From: an uncultured Veillonella sp.
Lineage (GTDB): Bacteria; Bacillota; Negativicutes; Veillonellales; Veillonellaceae
DNA length: 64,000 bases
Reading direction: 5' to 3'
Assembly: GCA_900544365.1 (NCBI GenBank)
Contig: UQVF01000001.1
Coordinates: 62,001 to 126,000, forward strand
The notes beneath the pieces are model-generated. The model ran no database searches and had not been told where the DNA came from. It was given only the letters and a program-made list of their open reading frames with translations. Shown in pieces: positions 43,864 to 53,202 of the stretch; position 1 is the stretch's first letter; the number at the start of each line of letters is the position of its first letter. A program made the position numbers and the translations under genes.

Positions 43864-43978
43864 AGACGACTAATAAATAAAGAATAATGAAAGAATATGC
43901 TATATATCTGTTCGTGACTCTAGCTACATACAAAGCCTCGTTTCTCATGGTATAATACGAAAGATACAAGGAGGGCCT

Positions 43979-44701
43979 ATGACGATACAAGATAGGATAA
44001 TTGCCTACTGGAAGGGGCGCAGTGCTGAGTTTGGAGCGCTCCGTAAAAAGGAATTGACTTCCGATTTGGCGCCACGATGGCTACGAGAGATTACACCCCA
44101 TATTAAAGATAGTCATCAACGAATTTTGGACTTGGGAACAGGTACAGGTTTTTTTGCATTTCTCTTAGCACAAAAAGGGTATTCTGTGACGGGTGTAGAT
44201 TTAACAGAAGACATGATTACAGTAGCGAAGGAGCAAGCTTTGGAATTGCAGGATTCTCTAGCTGGTGAGGTGGACTTTCGTTGTATGGATGCGATGAAAT
44301 TAGACTTTCCTGATGGATCTTTTGATGTGATTCTGGCTCGAAACTTGACTTGGACCTTGCCCGATGTAGAATCGGCCTATAAAGAATGGTATCGTGTACT
44401 AGCGCCGAAAGGGGTGTTCATCAATATTGATGGTGATTATGGGGTAGAGCTTAAAGCGCCGATAGTAGCGGCTCATCATATTCACGAAGGGGTAGCAAAT
44501 GAAACGATGCAAGAATGCATTGCTATAACAGAGGAACTTTCTATCAGTCGCATGGATCGACCTCATTGGGATGTACACATGATCCGCAAGGCAGGCTTTT
44601 CCAGAGTGTATTTAGATATGACGGTGAGTAGCCGCATTTATAATGAAGAAGATGAATTATATAATCCAGTGCCACTCTTTTCTATTGTGGCAAGGAAATA
44701 A
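43979..44701 (+). CDS. Class I SAM-dependent methyltransferase
   Basis: A 240-residue Rossmann-fold methyltransferase of the Methyltransf_11/25 type. Motif I is ILDLGTGTGFFAFLLAQKG near residue 43, followed by VTGVDLTEDM, and motif IV-like FDVILARNLTWTL near 118. The substrate is not indicated; small-molecule or ubiquinone/UbiE-like targets are common in the family. The start follows AAGGAGGGCCT, and TGGTATAAT at 43949-43956 is a good extended -10 promoter. The DnaA-like gene follows after 9 bases, so the two form a small operon. Confidence 0.85.
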   Translation: MTIQDRIIAYWKGRSAEFGALRKKELTSDLAPRWLREITPHIKDSHQRILDLGTGTGFFAFLLAQKGYSVTGVDLTEDMITVAKEQALELQDSLAGEVDFRCMDAMKLDFPDGSFDVILARNLTWTLPDVESAYKEWYRVLAPKGVFINIDGDYGVELKAPIVAAHHIHEGVANETMQECIAITEELSISRMDRPHWDVHMIRKAGFSRVYLDMTVSSRIYNEEDELYNPVPLFSIVARK

Positions 44702-44710
44702 GGAGTAATT

Positions 44711-45199
44711 ATGCAAACATTTGAAACTTTCAAGGTAACAGAGAAAAATAAATTTGCTATGGCATCTGCTTTGGCAATGACTGATTTTACAAAGTGTTTC
44801 GAGCCACTAGTATTTGTATTTGGACAATCTGGTGTGGGTAAGACACATTTGTTAAAAGCTATGGAAACAGAGGCTGTGAAAGGCAATGCAGCCACCCGAG
44901 TGCGCTATGTAACAGGGGCACAGTTTATACAAGAGTATAATGATAGCGTGACCTATGGAGAAGTAGCAGATTATATGGAAGAATATTGTAAATTACATTT
45001 GCTATTGGTAGATGATGTACAGGATATAGTGTATAGCAATGATGAAGGGGCGAAGAAAATGTTTATGCGCCTTGTGACGGGAATGAAAGCAAAACAACGT
45101 CGATTAGCAGTTACCTTTGATGATACATTTGACTCTGAAGACCGATCTAATGAGTTACAAAATGAATTGACAGACCATGTGGTAGCTTTCATCGAGTAA
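44711..45199 (+). CDS. Stand-alone DnaA/Hda-type AAA+ ATPase domain protein
   Basis: A 162-residue protein comprising only the nucleotide-binding part of a DnaA-like AAA+ domain: Walker A GQSGVGKT at 38-45 and Walker B LLLVDD at 97-102 followed by VQDI. The DNA-binding domain IV and most of the lid domain of DnaA are absent. Hda, the DnaA-inactivating homologue of Proteobacteria, is also domain III only, so a regulatory role toward DnaA is possible, but a primosomal or phage-derived loader-like role cannot be excluded. AAGGAG precedes the start. Confidence 0.75.
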   Translation: MQTFETFKVTEKNKFAMASALAMTDFTKCFEPLVFVFGQSGVGKTHLLKAMETEAVKGNAATRVRYVTGAQFIQEYNDSVTYGEVADYMEEYCKLHLLLVDDVQDIVYSNDEGAKKMFMRLVTGMKAKQRRLAVTFDDTFDSEDRSNELQNELTDHVVAFIE

Positions 45200-45349
45200 G
45201 ATAGAAATCAGTTATTACATTGTATAAAAAAGTCGTATAACCTATGGAAAAAGGCGGATTTTAATCTATAGAAATCAGGTTTAATATCTGTTATACTTGA
45301 AAGGAAGAGTTTTCTATTGAGCGAGTGCTCAGGAGAGGAGAAAAGTATA

Positions 45350-46891
45350 ATGGCTATTTCAGAAGAAGTACGACAACGGTTTGCTGAGGAGTTTGAAAAG
45401 TTTCAAAAAGGGATTGAAGGGTTCTTTTCCAAAGAAATCGCACCAAAAGATTTCAAAGGGATTGGTGGAGGCTTCGGCAGTTATGCAGAACGAGGCTTTG
45501 AAAGTGCGATGTTGCGTTTACGTTTCTTTGGGTCTCGCATTCTTCCATACCAAATGAAGTTTTTAGTAAATGCAGTTAAAAAATATGATTTAAAATATGT
45601 ACATTTTACAACAGGTCAATGTATTCAATTCCATAAATTGCAAGGTGAACAAATTTTGGAGTTATATAAAGAATGTTTTGAACATGATATTTATAATCGT
45701 GGTACTGGTGGGGATAATTTACGAAATGTAACGGCAAGTCCATTGCATGGTGTACATCCAGCAGAACCATTTGCTGTGACTCCTTATTTGCAGGCGGTGA
45801 GCGAGTATGCTGTGTCTTTGATTGGTACATTGGCGTTGCCTCGTAAATACAAAATTGGTTTCTCCGTTGTTGATAACGAGGGACATGCTAACTATAAAGA
45901 TTTAGGATTTTTAGCAAAAGAGAACGGCAAGTTTGATGTCTATGCTGGTGGTGGTATAGGCGGGGGCTCTTCCTTTGGTTATTTAGTAGATGAGGATATT
46001 GATCCTAAGGAAGTATTGCACCATGTGGAAGGTATGTTACATTTGTACCATGAACTAGGTGATTTTAAGAATCGTGGCAAAGCTCGTTCTCGTTTTATCG
46101 CACAGCGATTAGGGGAAAAAGAGTTCCGTAAAGCTTACCATGAGTACTTAGCAAAATCTAAGGCGACTCATGATTTAACGGTATCTGTGGAACCATATGA
46201 AGTGAAAAAAATAGGTATTTCGACACCAACTACAGTATTGGCAGAACCTCAAAAACAAGAAGGATTGTATTATATTCAATACAAACCATTAGTAGGTACG
46301 CCACCGATAGAAGTGTTTGTAAAACTCTTTGATTATGTAGGTAGTTTAGAAGAAACAGAAATCCGCATTTGTGGTGATGAATCTATTTATATCGTAAATC
46401 TTACAGGTGAAGAAGCAGATGCAGTAGCAGCCATCATCAGTGATACACATGCAAAAAATAAATTTGAGCATACTGTATCTTGTGTAGGGGCAACCATTTG
46501 TCAAATTGGTTTCCAAGACTCCTCTGGACTAGTGAAGGGTATTAAGGATACTCTGGAATCTGAAGGTTTACCTACAGATCGTTTGCCACAATTGCATGTA
46601 TCTGGATGTCCATCCTCTTGTGGTACCCATCAGATAGGTACACTAGGGTTCCATGGATTTACAAAGTTGGTAGACAAACAGCCAAAGCCAGCTTTCAAAG
46701 TGTTCGTTAATGGTAATGGTGAAGTACAAGGTCAACGCATGTCTGATGAAATAGGAGTGATGACGGTGGAAGATATTCCTAAGTTCTTTGTCGACCTAGT
46801 AAGAGCTCTTGAAACAGTAGGCCAAGATTTTGATGTATGGAAAGATCAGCAGCCTGAAGCATTCCAGGCAGTGATTGGTAAATATCTATAA
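45350..46891 (+). CDS. Siroheme nitrite/sulfite reductase-like protein
   Basis: A 513-residue reductase with the ferrodoxin-like half domains and siroheme/[4Fe-4S] site of the nitrite/sulfite reductase family. The cysteine ligands appear as CVGATICQIG near residue 380 and SGCPSSCGTHQIG near 420. An N-terminal FGSYAERG/LRLRFFGSRILP pattern is as expected. I start it at ATG 45350 after AGGAGAGGAG; an upstream in-frame TTG is unlikely. It probably reduces sulfite or nitrite in the cytoplasm; the two cannot be told apart by eye. It stands alone with a terminator after it. Confidence 0.85.
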   Translation: MAISEEVRQRFAEEFEKFQKGIEGFFSKEIAPKDFKGIGGGFGSYAERGFESAMLRLRFFGSRILPYQMKFLVNAVKKYDLKYVHFTTGQCIQFHKLQGEQILELYKECFEHDIYNRGTGGDNLRNVTASPLHGVHPAEPFAVTPYLQAVSEYAVSLIGTLALPRKYKIGFSVVDNEGHANYKDLGFLAKENGKFDVYAGGGIGGGSSFGYLVDEDIDPKEVLHHVEGMLHLYHELGDFKNRGKARSRFIAQRLGEKEFRKAYHEYLAKSKATHDLTVSVEPYEVKKIGISTPTTVLAEPQKQEGLYYIQYKPLVGTPPIEVFVKLFDYVGSLEETEIRICGDESIYIVNLTGEEADAVAAIISDTHAKNKFEHTVSCVGATICQIGFQDSSGLVKGIKDTLESEGLPTDRLPQLHVSGCPSSCGTHQIGTLGFHGFTKLVDKQPKPAFKVFVNGNGEVQGQRMSDEIGVMTVEDIPKFFVDLVRALETVGQDFDVWKDQQPEAFQAVIGKYL

Positions 46892-46898
46892 TACATAT

Positions 46899-46928
46899 AA
46901 ACGTTCTTGCTTAGGTAGGGACGTTTTT
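46899..46928 (+). terminator. Terminator after the siroheme reductase
   Basis: AAACGTTC and GGGACGTTT form a short stem followed by a TTTTT run. Confidence 0.6.
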
Positions 46929-46998
46929 CATTTGTGGAATGATATTTTTGATTTCTATAAAGAGATATGTAGGCAATAAGGCTTGTGGATGTACTATA

Positions 46999-47027
46999 TT
47001 GAAGAATTCAGATAGATACGGTATAAT
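46999..47027 (+). promoter_or_regulatory. Promoter of the PepSY gene
   Basis: TTGAAG and TATAAT with an exact 17-base spacer, about 89 bases before the PepSY-protein start. Confidence 0.65.
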
Positions 47028-47115
47028 GAAAGAGATATCTCAAGAATGAGAATGCAAGCTGCATGTGGTATAGGCATGTAAGTTTTGTTCATAGAGTTGT
47101 ATATAGGAGAGTTTA

Positions 47116-47796
47116 ATGAAAAAAAGTACACTAGCTTTAGTGGGTGCAATGGCTTTTGCCACAACATTTGCAGTAGCTCCACAAGCACATGCTGAAATCA
47201 ATGAATATTCTAATTTGAATGATAAAACAGTGGTAGTACGTCAACCTGGCCAATCGATGGTGTTATCCATGCGTGAGGTAGCAGGAATCTTTGTGGGTCG
47301 TTATGTAAAAGCAGCAGTTAGCTCTATTACACTAGATCCATCCAAGGGCAATTATCAATATGTGGTAGTAGGTTATACACCGAAACAAAAAATTACTATT
47401 GATGTAGATGTAATTACTGGTAAAGTGGTACGTGAATTCCGTTCTAGTAAGGCAAAAGATGTTGCTTCAAAGGTATTCAATCCGTTGAAAGTAATTTCTC
47501 CTAAAGAAGCAGAAACAGCGGCTCGTGGATTAGTGGGAGAAGGTGCTTTCACTAGAGGATGGGAAATCAAGGCAGAAAATAATGAAGTGATTTACATTGT
47601 ACGAACACAAGATACTGATGAAAAAGAATATAGTGTAAAAGTCGATGCTGTTACAGGCAAAGCTCTTGAAAAAGGTGCTCCTATTGACTGGGCTAAGATT
47701 AAAGCGGATCGCTTACGTAATGATGGGGTAGGTAAACCGTTTACGTTGCAAGAAGAACCTCAAGATGAAGGGGTAGATCCTACGAAAACGTTGTAA
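47116..47796 (+). CDS. Exported PepSY-domain protein
   Basis: A signal peptide (MKKSTLALVGAMAFATTF, cleavage after QAHA near residue 26) is followed by two PepSY-like regions, each with the alternating pattern of strand, strand, DVITGKVV or VDAVTGKALEKG. PepSY domains often inhibit or escort proteases or occur in cell-envelope proteins; the role here is unknown. The start has AGGAGAG upstream and the gene has its own promoter. The enoyl-CoA hydratase gene begins 10 bases after its stop. Confidence 0.75.
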   Translation: MKKSTLALVGAMAFATTFAVAPQAHAEINEYSNLNDKTVVVRQPGQSMVLSMREVAGIFVGRYVKAAVSSITLDPSKGNYQYVVVGYTPKQKITIDVDVITGKVVREFRSSKAKDVASKVFNPLKVISPKEAETAARGLVGEGAFTRGWEIKAENNEVIYIVRTQDTDEKEYSVKVDAVTGKALEKGAPIDWAKIKADRLRNDGVGKPFTLQEEPQDEGVDPTKTL

Positions 47797-47806
47797 TAGG
47801 TGAAGT

Positions 47807-48592
47807 ATGACATATAATAATATTTTATTTGCGATAGAGAACAATATAGCTACTATTACATTTAATCGTCCAGAAGTGCAAAATGGGTTTAATGTGCCCA
47901 TGTGTCAAGAAATTCTAGATGCTATTAAAGTAGTGGAAGAAACGGATGAGGCCCGTGTATTGGTGTTCAAAGCTGAAGGAAAAGTATTCTCTGTAGGCGG
48001 TGACTTAACAGAAATGAAACGTGCTGTAGAAGAAGACGACACAGAGTCACTTTTTGAAATTACTCATTTGGTAATGCAAATCTCCTTAGCTATGAAACAT
48101 TTGCCAAAACCTGTTGTGATGTGTACAGATGGTGCTGTAGCAGGGGCGGCTTTCAATATGGTGTTGGCGGCGGATATGTGTGTAGCATCTACTAATAGTC
48201 GTTTTATTCAAGCTTTTGTGAATGTTGGTTTAGCACCTGATGCAGGTGGTATGTATCTATTAAGTCGTGCAGTAGGTATCAATCGTGCTATGCAACTAGC
48301 TATGACGGGTGAAGCAGTAACGGCTGAAAAAGGTAAGGAATATGGGTTTGTTTATAAAGTGTGCGAACCTGAAATTTTAGAGCGGACTACGAATCGTTTA
48401 GTGCAACGCTTGGCGAAAGGTCCCGTTCATTCCTTCCGAGCTATGAAACAGATGATGTGGGCTAGCTTTTTTACAAACTTTGAAGAGTATGCGGAATTAG
48501 AAGTAAAAATCCAAAACTCTTTAGGCGCCACAGAAGACTTCCGAGAAGGGGTACGTGCCTTTGCAGAGGGAAGACGCCCTAAATTTAAATAA
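47807..48592 (+). CDS. Enoyl-CoA hydratase/isomerase family protein
   Basis: A 261-residue crotonase-fold protein. The oxyanion-hole segments are FSVGGDLTEMKR near residue 61 and VAGAAFNMVLAADMCVAS near 108, and the C-terminus has the usual FREGVRAFAEGRRPKFK ending. The typical second glutamate position reads VNVGLAPDAGGMYLL, so the exact chemistry (hydratase, isomerase or hydrolase) is uncertain. It is downstream of the PepSY gene on the same strand, with a terminator behind it. No other fatty-acid genes are nearby. Confidence 0.85.
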   Translation: MTYNNILFAIENNIATITFNRPEVQNGFNVPMCQEILDAIKVVEETDEARVLVFKAEGKVFSVGGDLTEMKRAVEEDDTESLFEITHLVMQISLAMKHLPKPVVMCTDGAVAGAAFNMVLAADMCVASTNSRFIQAFVNVGLAPDAGGMYLLSRAVGINRAMQLAMTGEAVTAEKGKEYGFVYKVCEPEILERTTNRLVQRLAKGPVHSFRAMKQMMWASFFTNFEEYAELEVKIQNSLGATEDFREGVRAFAEGRRPKFK

Positions 48593-48600
48593 TAAGAATG

Positions 48601-48640
48601 TGTTGAGGATACCAGTTTAGGTATTCTCAACATTTTTTTT
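48601..48640 (+). terminator. Terminator after the enoyl-CoA hydratase gene
   Basis: TGTTGAGGATACC pairs with GGTATTCTCAACA, one G-T wobble, loop of six bases, followed by eight T. Confidence 0.9.
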
Positions 48641-48746
48641 ACCACAGGTATAGTTTCCATATAGTAGAGAATTTTGAATCATTGAAAGCTGTGAGGTACG
48701 GTTACTTACTATAAAAATAAGAGTGGCTGTAACCGGCTGAGTGTGC

Positions 48747-48780
48747 AAAAGAGGACATTTCAAAAGAAATGTCCTCTTTG
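48747..48780 (-). terminator. Terminator of guaC
   Basis: GAGGACATTT and AAATGTCCTC form an exact 10-bp stem around 6 bases; the minus strand continues TTTTGCAC, placing it 22 bases past the guaC stop. Confidence 0.8.
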
Positions 48781-48797
48781 TATCATCCTATGTGTGA

Positions 48798-49784
48798 TTA
48801 ACGGTCGCCGTTAAATATAGAGTTTTTAACGATAACGTAGTCAACTTTTTTAATTGCTTGTAGTGTTGTACCGCCAGCGTAGGAAATAGAAGATTGTAAA
48901 TCTTGTTCCATTTCAGTCAATGTATCGAAGATACTACCCTTGGATTGGATAGTAATTTTTTTACCTTCTACATTTTTGCGTTCCCCTTTTTGATGCTCAG
49001 AAGCGCTACCGAAGTATTCCTTGTATGCCACGCCGTCAATGGTTACTTCTTTACCTGGAGATTCGATATGACCTGCAAATAAGGAGCCGATCATTACGAA
49101 GGAAGCACCAAATCGAATGGATTTAGCAATATCACCATGGTCTCGGATACCGCCGTCTGCAATAATAGGCTTAGTAGCCGCTTTTGCACACCAACGAACA
49201 GCAGACAATTGCCAACCACCAGTACCGAAACCAGTTTTTAATTTAGTAATACATACTTTGCCAGGTCCAATGCCTACTTTAGTAGCATCTGCGCCAGCAT
49301 TTTCTAGTTCACGAACTGCTTCAGGAGTGCCTACGTTACCAGCGATAACAAAGCTGTCAGGAAGCTCGCGTTTAATGTGTTGAATCATTTCAATAACGCT
49401 GTTGGAATGACCATGAGCGATATCGATTGTAATATATTCTGGGCATAAGTTTGCATCTTTCAATTCTTTTACGAATGCAAATTCTTCTGGTTTTACACCG
49501 ATGGAAATCGACGCAAATAAACCTGCCTCATGCATTTCTTTTACAAAAGCCAAACGTTTTTCTGGTTGGAATCGGTGCATGATATAGAAGTAGTTTTTAG
49601 ACGCTAATTCTTTGGCTAACTTTTCATCGATGATAGTTTGCATATTAGCTGGCACAATTGGTAAGCGGAATGTACGATTTCCAAGTTTTACAGTTGTGTC
49701 ACATTCACTACGGCTAGATACGATACATTTATTAGGTATCAATTGCACGTCTTCATAATCGAAAATGTTTGTAGTATTGATCAT
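48798..49784 (-). CDS. guaC: GMP reductase
   Basis: This IMPDH/GMPR-family TIM barrel converts GMP to IMP with NADPH. It has the catalytic cysteine motif [13 protein letters not shown], the [16 protein letters not shown] phosphate region and the GSASEHQKG loop. The absence of a CBS-domain insertion and the 328-residue length separate it from IMP dehydrogenase. GGGGG precedes the start. It fits the purine theme of the window by feeding guanine nucleotides back to IMP. It has its own promoter and a palindrome at the start point. Confidence 0.95.
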   Translation of the reverse strand: MINTTNIFDYEDVQLIPNKCIVSSRSECDTTVKLGNRTFRLPIVPANMQTIIDEKLAKELASKNYFYIMHRFQPEKRLAFVKEMHEAGLFASISIGVKPEEFAFVKELKDANLCPEYITIDIAHGHSNSVIEMIQHIKRELPDSFVIAGNVGTPEAVRELENAGADATKVGIGPGKVCITKLKTGFGTGGWQLSAVRWCAKAATKPIIADGGIRDHGDIAKSIRFGASFVMIGSLFAGHIESPGKEVTIDGVAYKEYFGSASEHQKGERKNVEGKKITIQSKGSIFDTLTEMEQDLQSSISYAGGTTLQAIKKVDYVIVKNSIFNGDR

Positions 49785-49812
49785 TATTTGTTGCCCCCTA
49801 AATAGACATAAT

Positions 49813-49866
49813 AAGGATTACAAGATAATCCTTATCTATTATACATAAGAGCAGTCATCTTGGCAA
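49813..49866 (-). promoter_or_regulatory. guaC promoter with palindrome at the start point
   Basis: On the minus strand TTGCCA (49861-49866), a 17-base spacer and TATAAT (49838-49843) form a near-consensus promoter. AAGGATTA/TAATCCTT with a 5-base spacer (49813-49833) lies exactly where transcription should begin, a likely operator. Confidence 0.75.
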
Positions 49867-50044
49867 CATGAATAGCTATGTATTTGGGGTTGTACGCATG
49901 CTAATTCGTACTAGAGGAAGAATACTTTTTGTGAAAAAACATATAGATAAAAATAGATTAAAAGTGATACAATAGAAGGAATATAAAGAAGATCTTTGAT
50001 ACGATTTCTAATATATTAAAATCAATATGTGAAAGGAGATATAT

Positions 50045-50599
50045 ATGAGTTATACAAGTTCAACAAAAACAAAAATGCTAGTAGAAGGTGGTTTAGTGAT
50101 TGCTATGGCACAAATTCTAAGCATGTATGTCATTTACCAAATGCCACAAGGAGGGGCCGTGAAGGCAGCTAATTTAGTGCCACTATTAATTTACGCCTAT
50201 CGTTGGGGTGGTCGGGCAGGTATCTTAACGGGTATTGCTTATGGACTTGTTCATTTCTTATTGGGCTTTAAATTTTCTATTCATTATATGAGTATTGTTT
50301 TGGATTATATTTTGGCCTATGGAGCAATTGGTATTGCTGGATTTTTTGGCGGTTCGGGGACTGTAAAAGCATTCTTTGGAGCGGTGTATGCAATCTTAAC
50401 ACGCTTTGCTTTGTCAGCAATCAGTGGTGTGGTTGTGTTTGGTTCCTATGCTCCAGAAGGAACAAGCCCTTGGATTTACTCCTTGACATACAATGCAACA
50501 TATATGTTGCCAGATATGGTGATCAATTTGGTGGTATTGGCATTGTTATATGTGCCAGTCATGCGTGGATTAGGGCGTGAGACATCAACCCATAAATAA
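50045..50599 (+). CDS. thiT: ThiT-like energy-coupling thiamine transporter subunit
   Basis: A 184-residue protein with six hydrophobic segments and the ThiT pattern (GGAVKAANLVPLLIYAYRWG, then ILTGIAYGLVHFLLG near residue 60 and a late YMLPDMVINLV). It would be the substrate-binding S component of an ECF transporter. The ECF ATPases are not in the window. GAAAGGAG precedes the start. I see no TPP riboswitch in the upstream region, which is usual for thiT genes in many Firmicutes, so the vitamin specificity is likely but not certain. Confidence 0.8.
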   Translation: MSYTSSTKTKMLVEGGLVIAMAQILSMYVIYQMPQGGAVKAANLVPLLIYAYRWGGRAGILTGIAYGLVHFLLGFKFSIHYMSIVLDYILAYGAIGIAGFFGGSGTVKAFFGAVYAILTRFALSAISGVVVFGSYAPEGTSPWIYSLTYNATYMLPDMVINLVVLALLYVPVMRGLGRETSTHK

Positions 50600-50625
50600 A
50601 AGAACAACTAGAATAGGAGATATCT

Positions 50626-51771
50626 ATGATTTCTGAATTAGGAATTATTGTATTAGCGGGTGGTCTTAGCACTCGTATGGGATCAGATAAAACGAGGCTG
50701 CCTTGGGGAAGCACAACATTGTTAGGAGAAATGCTTCGCAAGGCGGTACTTACAGAGTGTGGAGAAATTTTAGTTTCCATTAACCGAGAGTTAGAAGAGT
50801 CAGAGGCGCATATTGTTGAAGAGGCGCGATCTTTTGGTAGAGACATTCAATTAGTGGCTGATTCGATTTCGATGAAAGGCCCTTTGAGTGGATTACATGC
50901 AGCACTTTCAGTGGGGAATAAAGCAGCATATATTGTGGTATCAGCAGATATGCCATGGTTTTCCTTTCACTGGTTACCATCTTGGGAAGTACATATTGAT
51001 ACATTTTTACAAGGTGAGTTAATGGCTATGGTTCCCTATGTAGGATTGCAAGAGTATGAACCATTGGCAGCTATCTATAAGCGGGCAGTATTAGATACGA
51101 TTGAAGAAATGCTAACCGGTGAAGATGTATCTATGCATGGTTTGTTAGATGCAATTCCTTATATGGAAATGGATATGATTGAAGAAGCTGAGTTATACAG
51201 CAATGTAAACACTAGATTATCTTATAAATTGGCGAAAGCGAAATCTCTTAACAGGGAGCGTTCTGTTCCCATTGTAACAATTAGTGCTAGCCAATCTAAA
51301 TCAGGAAAAACGACTTTGGCTACTTCTTTGATTGAAAGACTTTCACAACGAGGTATCGTAGTGGGAATGGTAAAAAGTGATGGACATGGATTTACTATGG
51401 ATATGGAAGGTACTGATACATGGAAGGCTAGCCAAGCGGGTGCGAAAGCAGTAGCTATAGCGGGCCCCAATGGATATGCGATGGTGGTGCATGGTGAAAG
51501 TATGCAACGACAACATCAGCTGATTCAATTGGCGAATGAAATGCCTGTCGATTTGGTGTTCTTAGAGAGTCGTAGCCATGGTGTAGCCCCTATCATAGAA
51601 GTGGTGCGTGCTAATCATACAGACACACGTTTGCCGCAATTAGAGGATATTGTGGCGGTGGTTACCGATATAGAGGATACATTAGAAGGAAATACAATCT
51701 GCGAACAATTTAGTTTCAGCGATGAAGATATAGAGCGTTTAGCAGATTGGATAGTGAAGGAGTTATTATAA
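50626..51771 (+). CDS. mobAB: MobA-MobB fusion protein
   Basis: Residues 1-200 form MobA, with LAGGLSTRMGSDKTRLPW and the metal site near SADMPWF; it makes molybdopterin guanine dinucleotide. Residues ~212-381 form MobB, a GTPase-like domain with SASQSKSGKTTLATSL near 222. The fusion is known in other bacteria. TAGGAGATATCT precedes the start. The gene overlaps moeA by one base. It supplies cofactor for MGD-type enzymes, whereas the hydroxylases earlier in the window more likely use the cytosine form. Confidence 0.9.
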   Translation: MISELGIIVLAGGLSTRMGSDKTRLPWGSTTLLGEMLRKAVLTECGEILVSINRELEESEAHIVEEARSFGRDIQLVADSISMKGPLSGLHAALSVGNKAAYIVVSADMPWFSFHWLPSWEVHIDTFLQGELMAMVPYVGLQEYEPLAAIYKRAVLDTIEEMLTGEDVSMHGLLDAIPYMEMDMIEEAELYSNVNTRLSYKLAKAKSLNRERSVPIVTISASQSKSGKTTLATSLIERLSQRGIVVGMVKSDGHGFTMDMEGTDTWKASQAGAKAVAIAGPNGYAMVVHGESMQRQHQLIQLANEMPVDLVFLESRSHGVAPIIEVVRANHTDTRLPQLEDIVAVVTDIEDTLEGNTICEQFSFSDEDIERLADWIVKELL

Positions 51772-53006
51772 TGCAAGTAGTAACAGTGGAAGAAGGCTTG
51801 CAACTACTGAAGTCTCCTTTTATAAATAGGATGTATATAAGAGATACAGAAATGATTCCCCTTGGAGAAGCCTATGGCAGGGTGTTAGGAGCTACGGCTT
51901 TAGCAAAAATGAATTACCCTCCTTTTAGACGATCGGCTATGGATGGAATTGCTATTCGATACAATCCGGGATCAAGGAATTATCGCATTGTAGCAACTAT
52001 TGGAGCCGGTGAAGTCTTTCAAGGACAACTGGAGCCTGGCGAGGGAATACGTATCATGACAGGGGCGATGGTACCAGAATCTGCAGATACGGTAGTCGTG
52101 AAAGAAGCCTTATCATGGGCAACTGATACGGAGGTTACAGTTCCTAGTCGTGTAGAAGTAGGACAACACATCATTCATGAAGGCGAAGATATACAGATTG
52201 GACAAAAGCTACTACCAAAGGGGATTGTACTAGGGGCTGAACAAATAGGTACATTAGCTGGACAGGGCTATGGTCATGTCAACGTATGCCGTAAACCCAG
52301 AGTGATTATTTTAACTACAGGGCGTGAAGTACAAGAACCAACAGAACCATTGCGTGCAGGTCACATTTTTAATTCTAACCGCTATTTATTGGAAGGAACC
52401 TTGTTATCTGTAGGGGTTGAAGTGGTGGGGATTGCTCACCTTTCAGATGCACCGGATCAGTTAGAAGGACATATTGCTCACTTGGAGCAAATGTTAGAGG
52501 CATTGGCTCCTGTAGATATGATTGTTAGCACAGGTGGTGTTTCTGTAGGGGATTACGATACGATGCCAGAGTTATTTGAACGGTTAGGAGCCAAGTCTTT
52601 GTATAGGCGATTACATATGAGACCAGGAGCTGCATCTTTTGGGGGTATCATTGAAAGAGATAGTCACAGCACATGGTGCTTAGGTTTGTCGGGGAATCCA
52701 ACAGCGGCTATGAATCAATTTCATTTGTTGGCAGCACCTATCTTGAGACTTCTGTCGGGTGAGGAATCTCCGGATCCCTGGATATCTTGTTATTTGGGTG
52801 AAATCGTAGATAGAAAGCATCCACTTGATCGCTATTATCAAGGAAATATTGTGTATAAAGATGGTGCTTGTTGGGCGTATCCTAACTTAGGTATGACATC
52901 TGGAGGGTTAAAAGCGTTAACTGTGGCGAATGGACTGATAAAAGTTCCTGGCAATACGGACCGTATGGAGATAGGAACGTTAGTACAAGTATTACAATGT
53001 AAATGA
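51771..53006 (+). CDS. moeA: Molybdopterin molybdenumtransferase
   Basis: A 411-residue MoeA that inserts molybdate into adenylated molybdopterin. The conserved segments are PPFRRSAMDGIAI near residue 48, GAMVPESADTVV near 105, the MoCF domain STGGVSVGDYDTMPE near 252 and LSGNPTAAMNQFH near 305. I start it at ATG 51771, overlapping the mobAB stop with GAAGGAG upstream; the longer frame starts inside mobAB. Together the two genes provide the final steps of molybdenum cofactor synthesis for the two hydroxylases in this window. Confidence 0.94.
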   Translation: MQVVTVEEGLQLLKSPFINRMYIRDTEMIPLGEAYGRVLGATALAKMNYPPFRRSAMDGIAIRYNPGSRNYRIVATIGAGEVFQGQLEPGEGIRIMTGAMVPESADTVVVKEALSWATDTEVTVPSRVEVGQHIIHEGEDIQIGQKLLPKGIVLGAEQIGTLAGQGYGHVNVCRKPRVIILTTGREVQEPTEPLRAGHIFNSNRYLLEGTLLSVGVEVVGIAHLSDAPDQLEGHIAHLEQMLEALAPVDMIVSTGGVSVGDYDTMPELFERLGAKSLYRRLHMRPGAASFGGIIERDSHSTWCLGLSGNPTAAMNQFHLLAAPILRLLSGEESPDPWISCYLGEIVDRKHPLDRYYQGNIVYKDGACWAYPNLGMTSGGLKALTVANGLIKVPGNTDRMEIGTLVQVLQCK

Positions 53007-53063
53007 TAAGAAGAATAAAGTCACAAAATTATGAATAAATACCCTATTTTATGAGAAGTAATC

Positions 53064-53162
53064 TTGTAAAAGTAGAAAATATCTGATATAATAATTCTAT
53101 AGAATTTTGTAAGTAAGGTCTGTAAAAGAGACACACTGTACTTGTACTCTGTGCCTCTTTTT
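53064..53162 (+). promoter_or_regulatory. Promoter and attenuator-like leader of first symporter
   Basis: TTGTAA (53064-53069), 17 bases, TATAAT (53087-53092). The leader then forms AAAAGAGACACA/TGTGCCTCTTTT (53124-53161, one mismatch) with T5, a terminator before the coding start. The loop carries GTACTTGTAC, and the arrangement is conserved before the paralog at 55.1 kb. Confidence 0.75.
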
Positions 53163-53202
53163 GTATAGGCTTTAAGGGTGGTATTATGAAAAAGGAGATT
53201 CT

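Noticed and set aside
49867..50044. TPP riboswitch upstream of the ThiT-like gene
   Set aside because: Neither CTGAGA nor ACCTGA-type conserved segments are present in this stretch.
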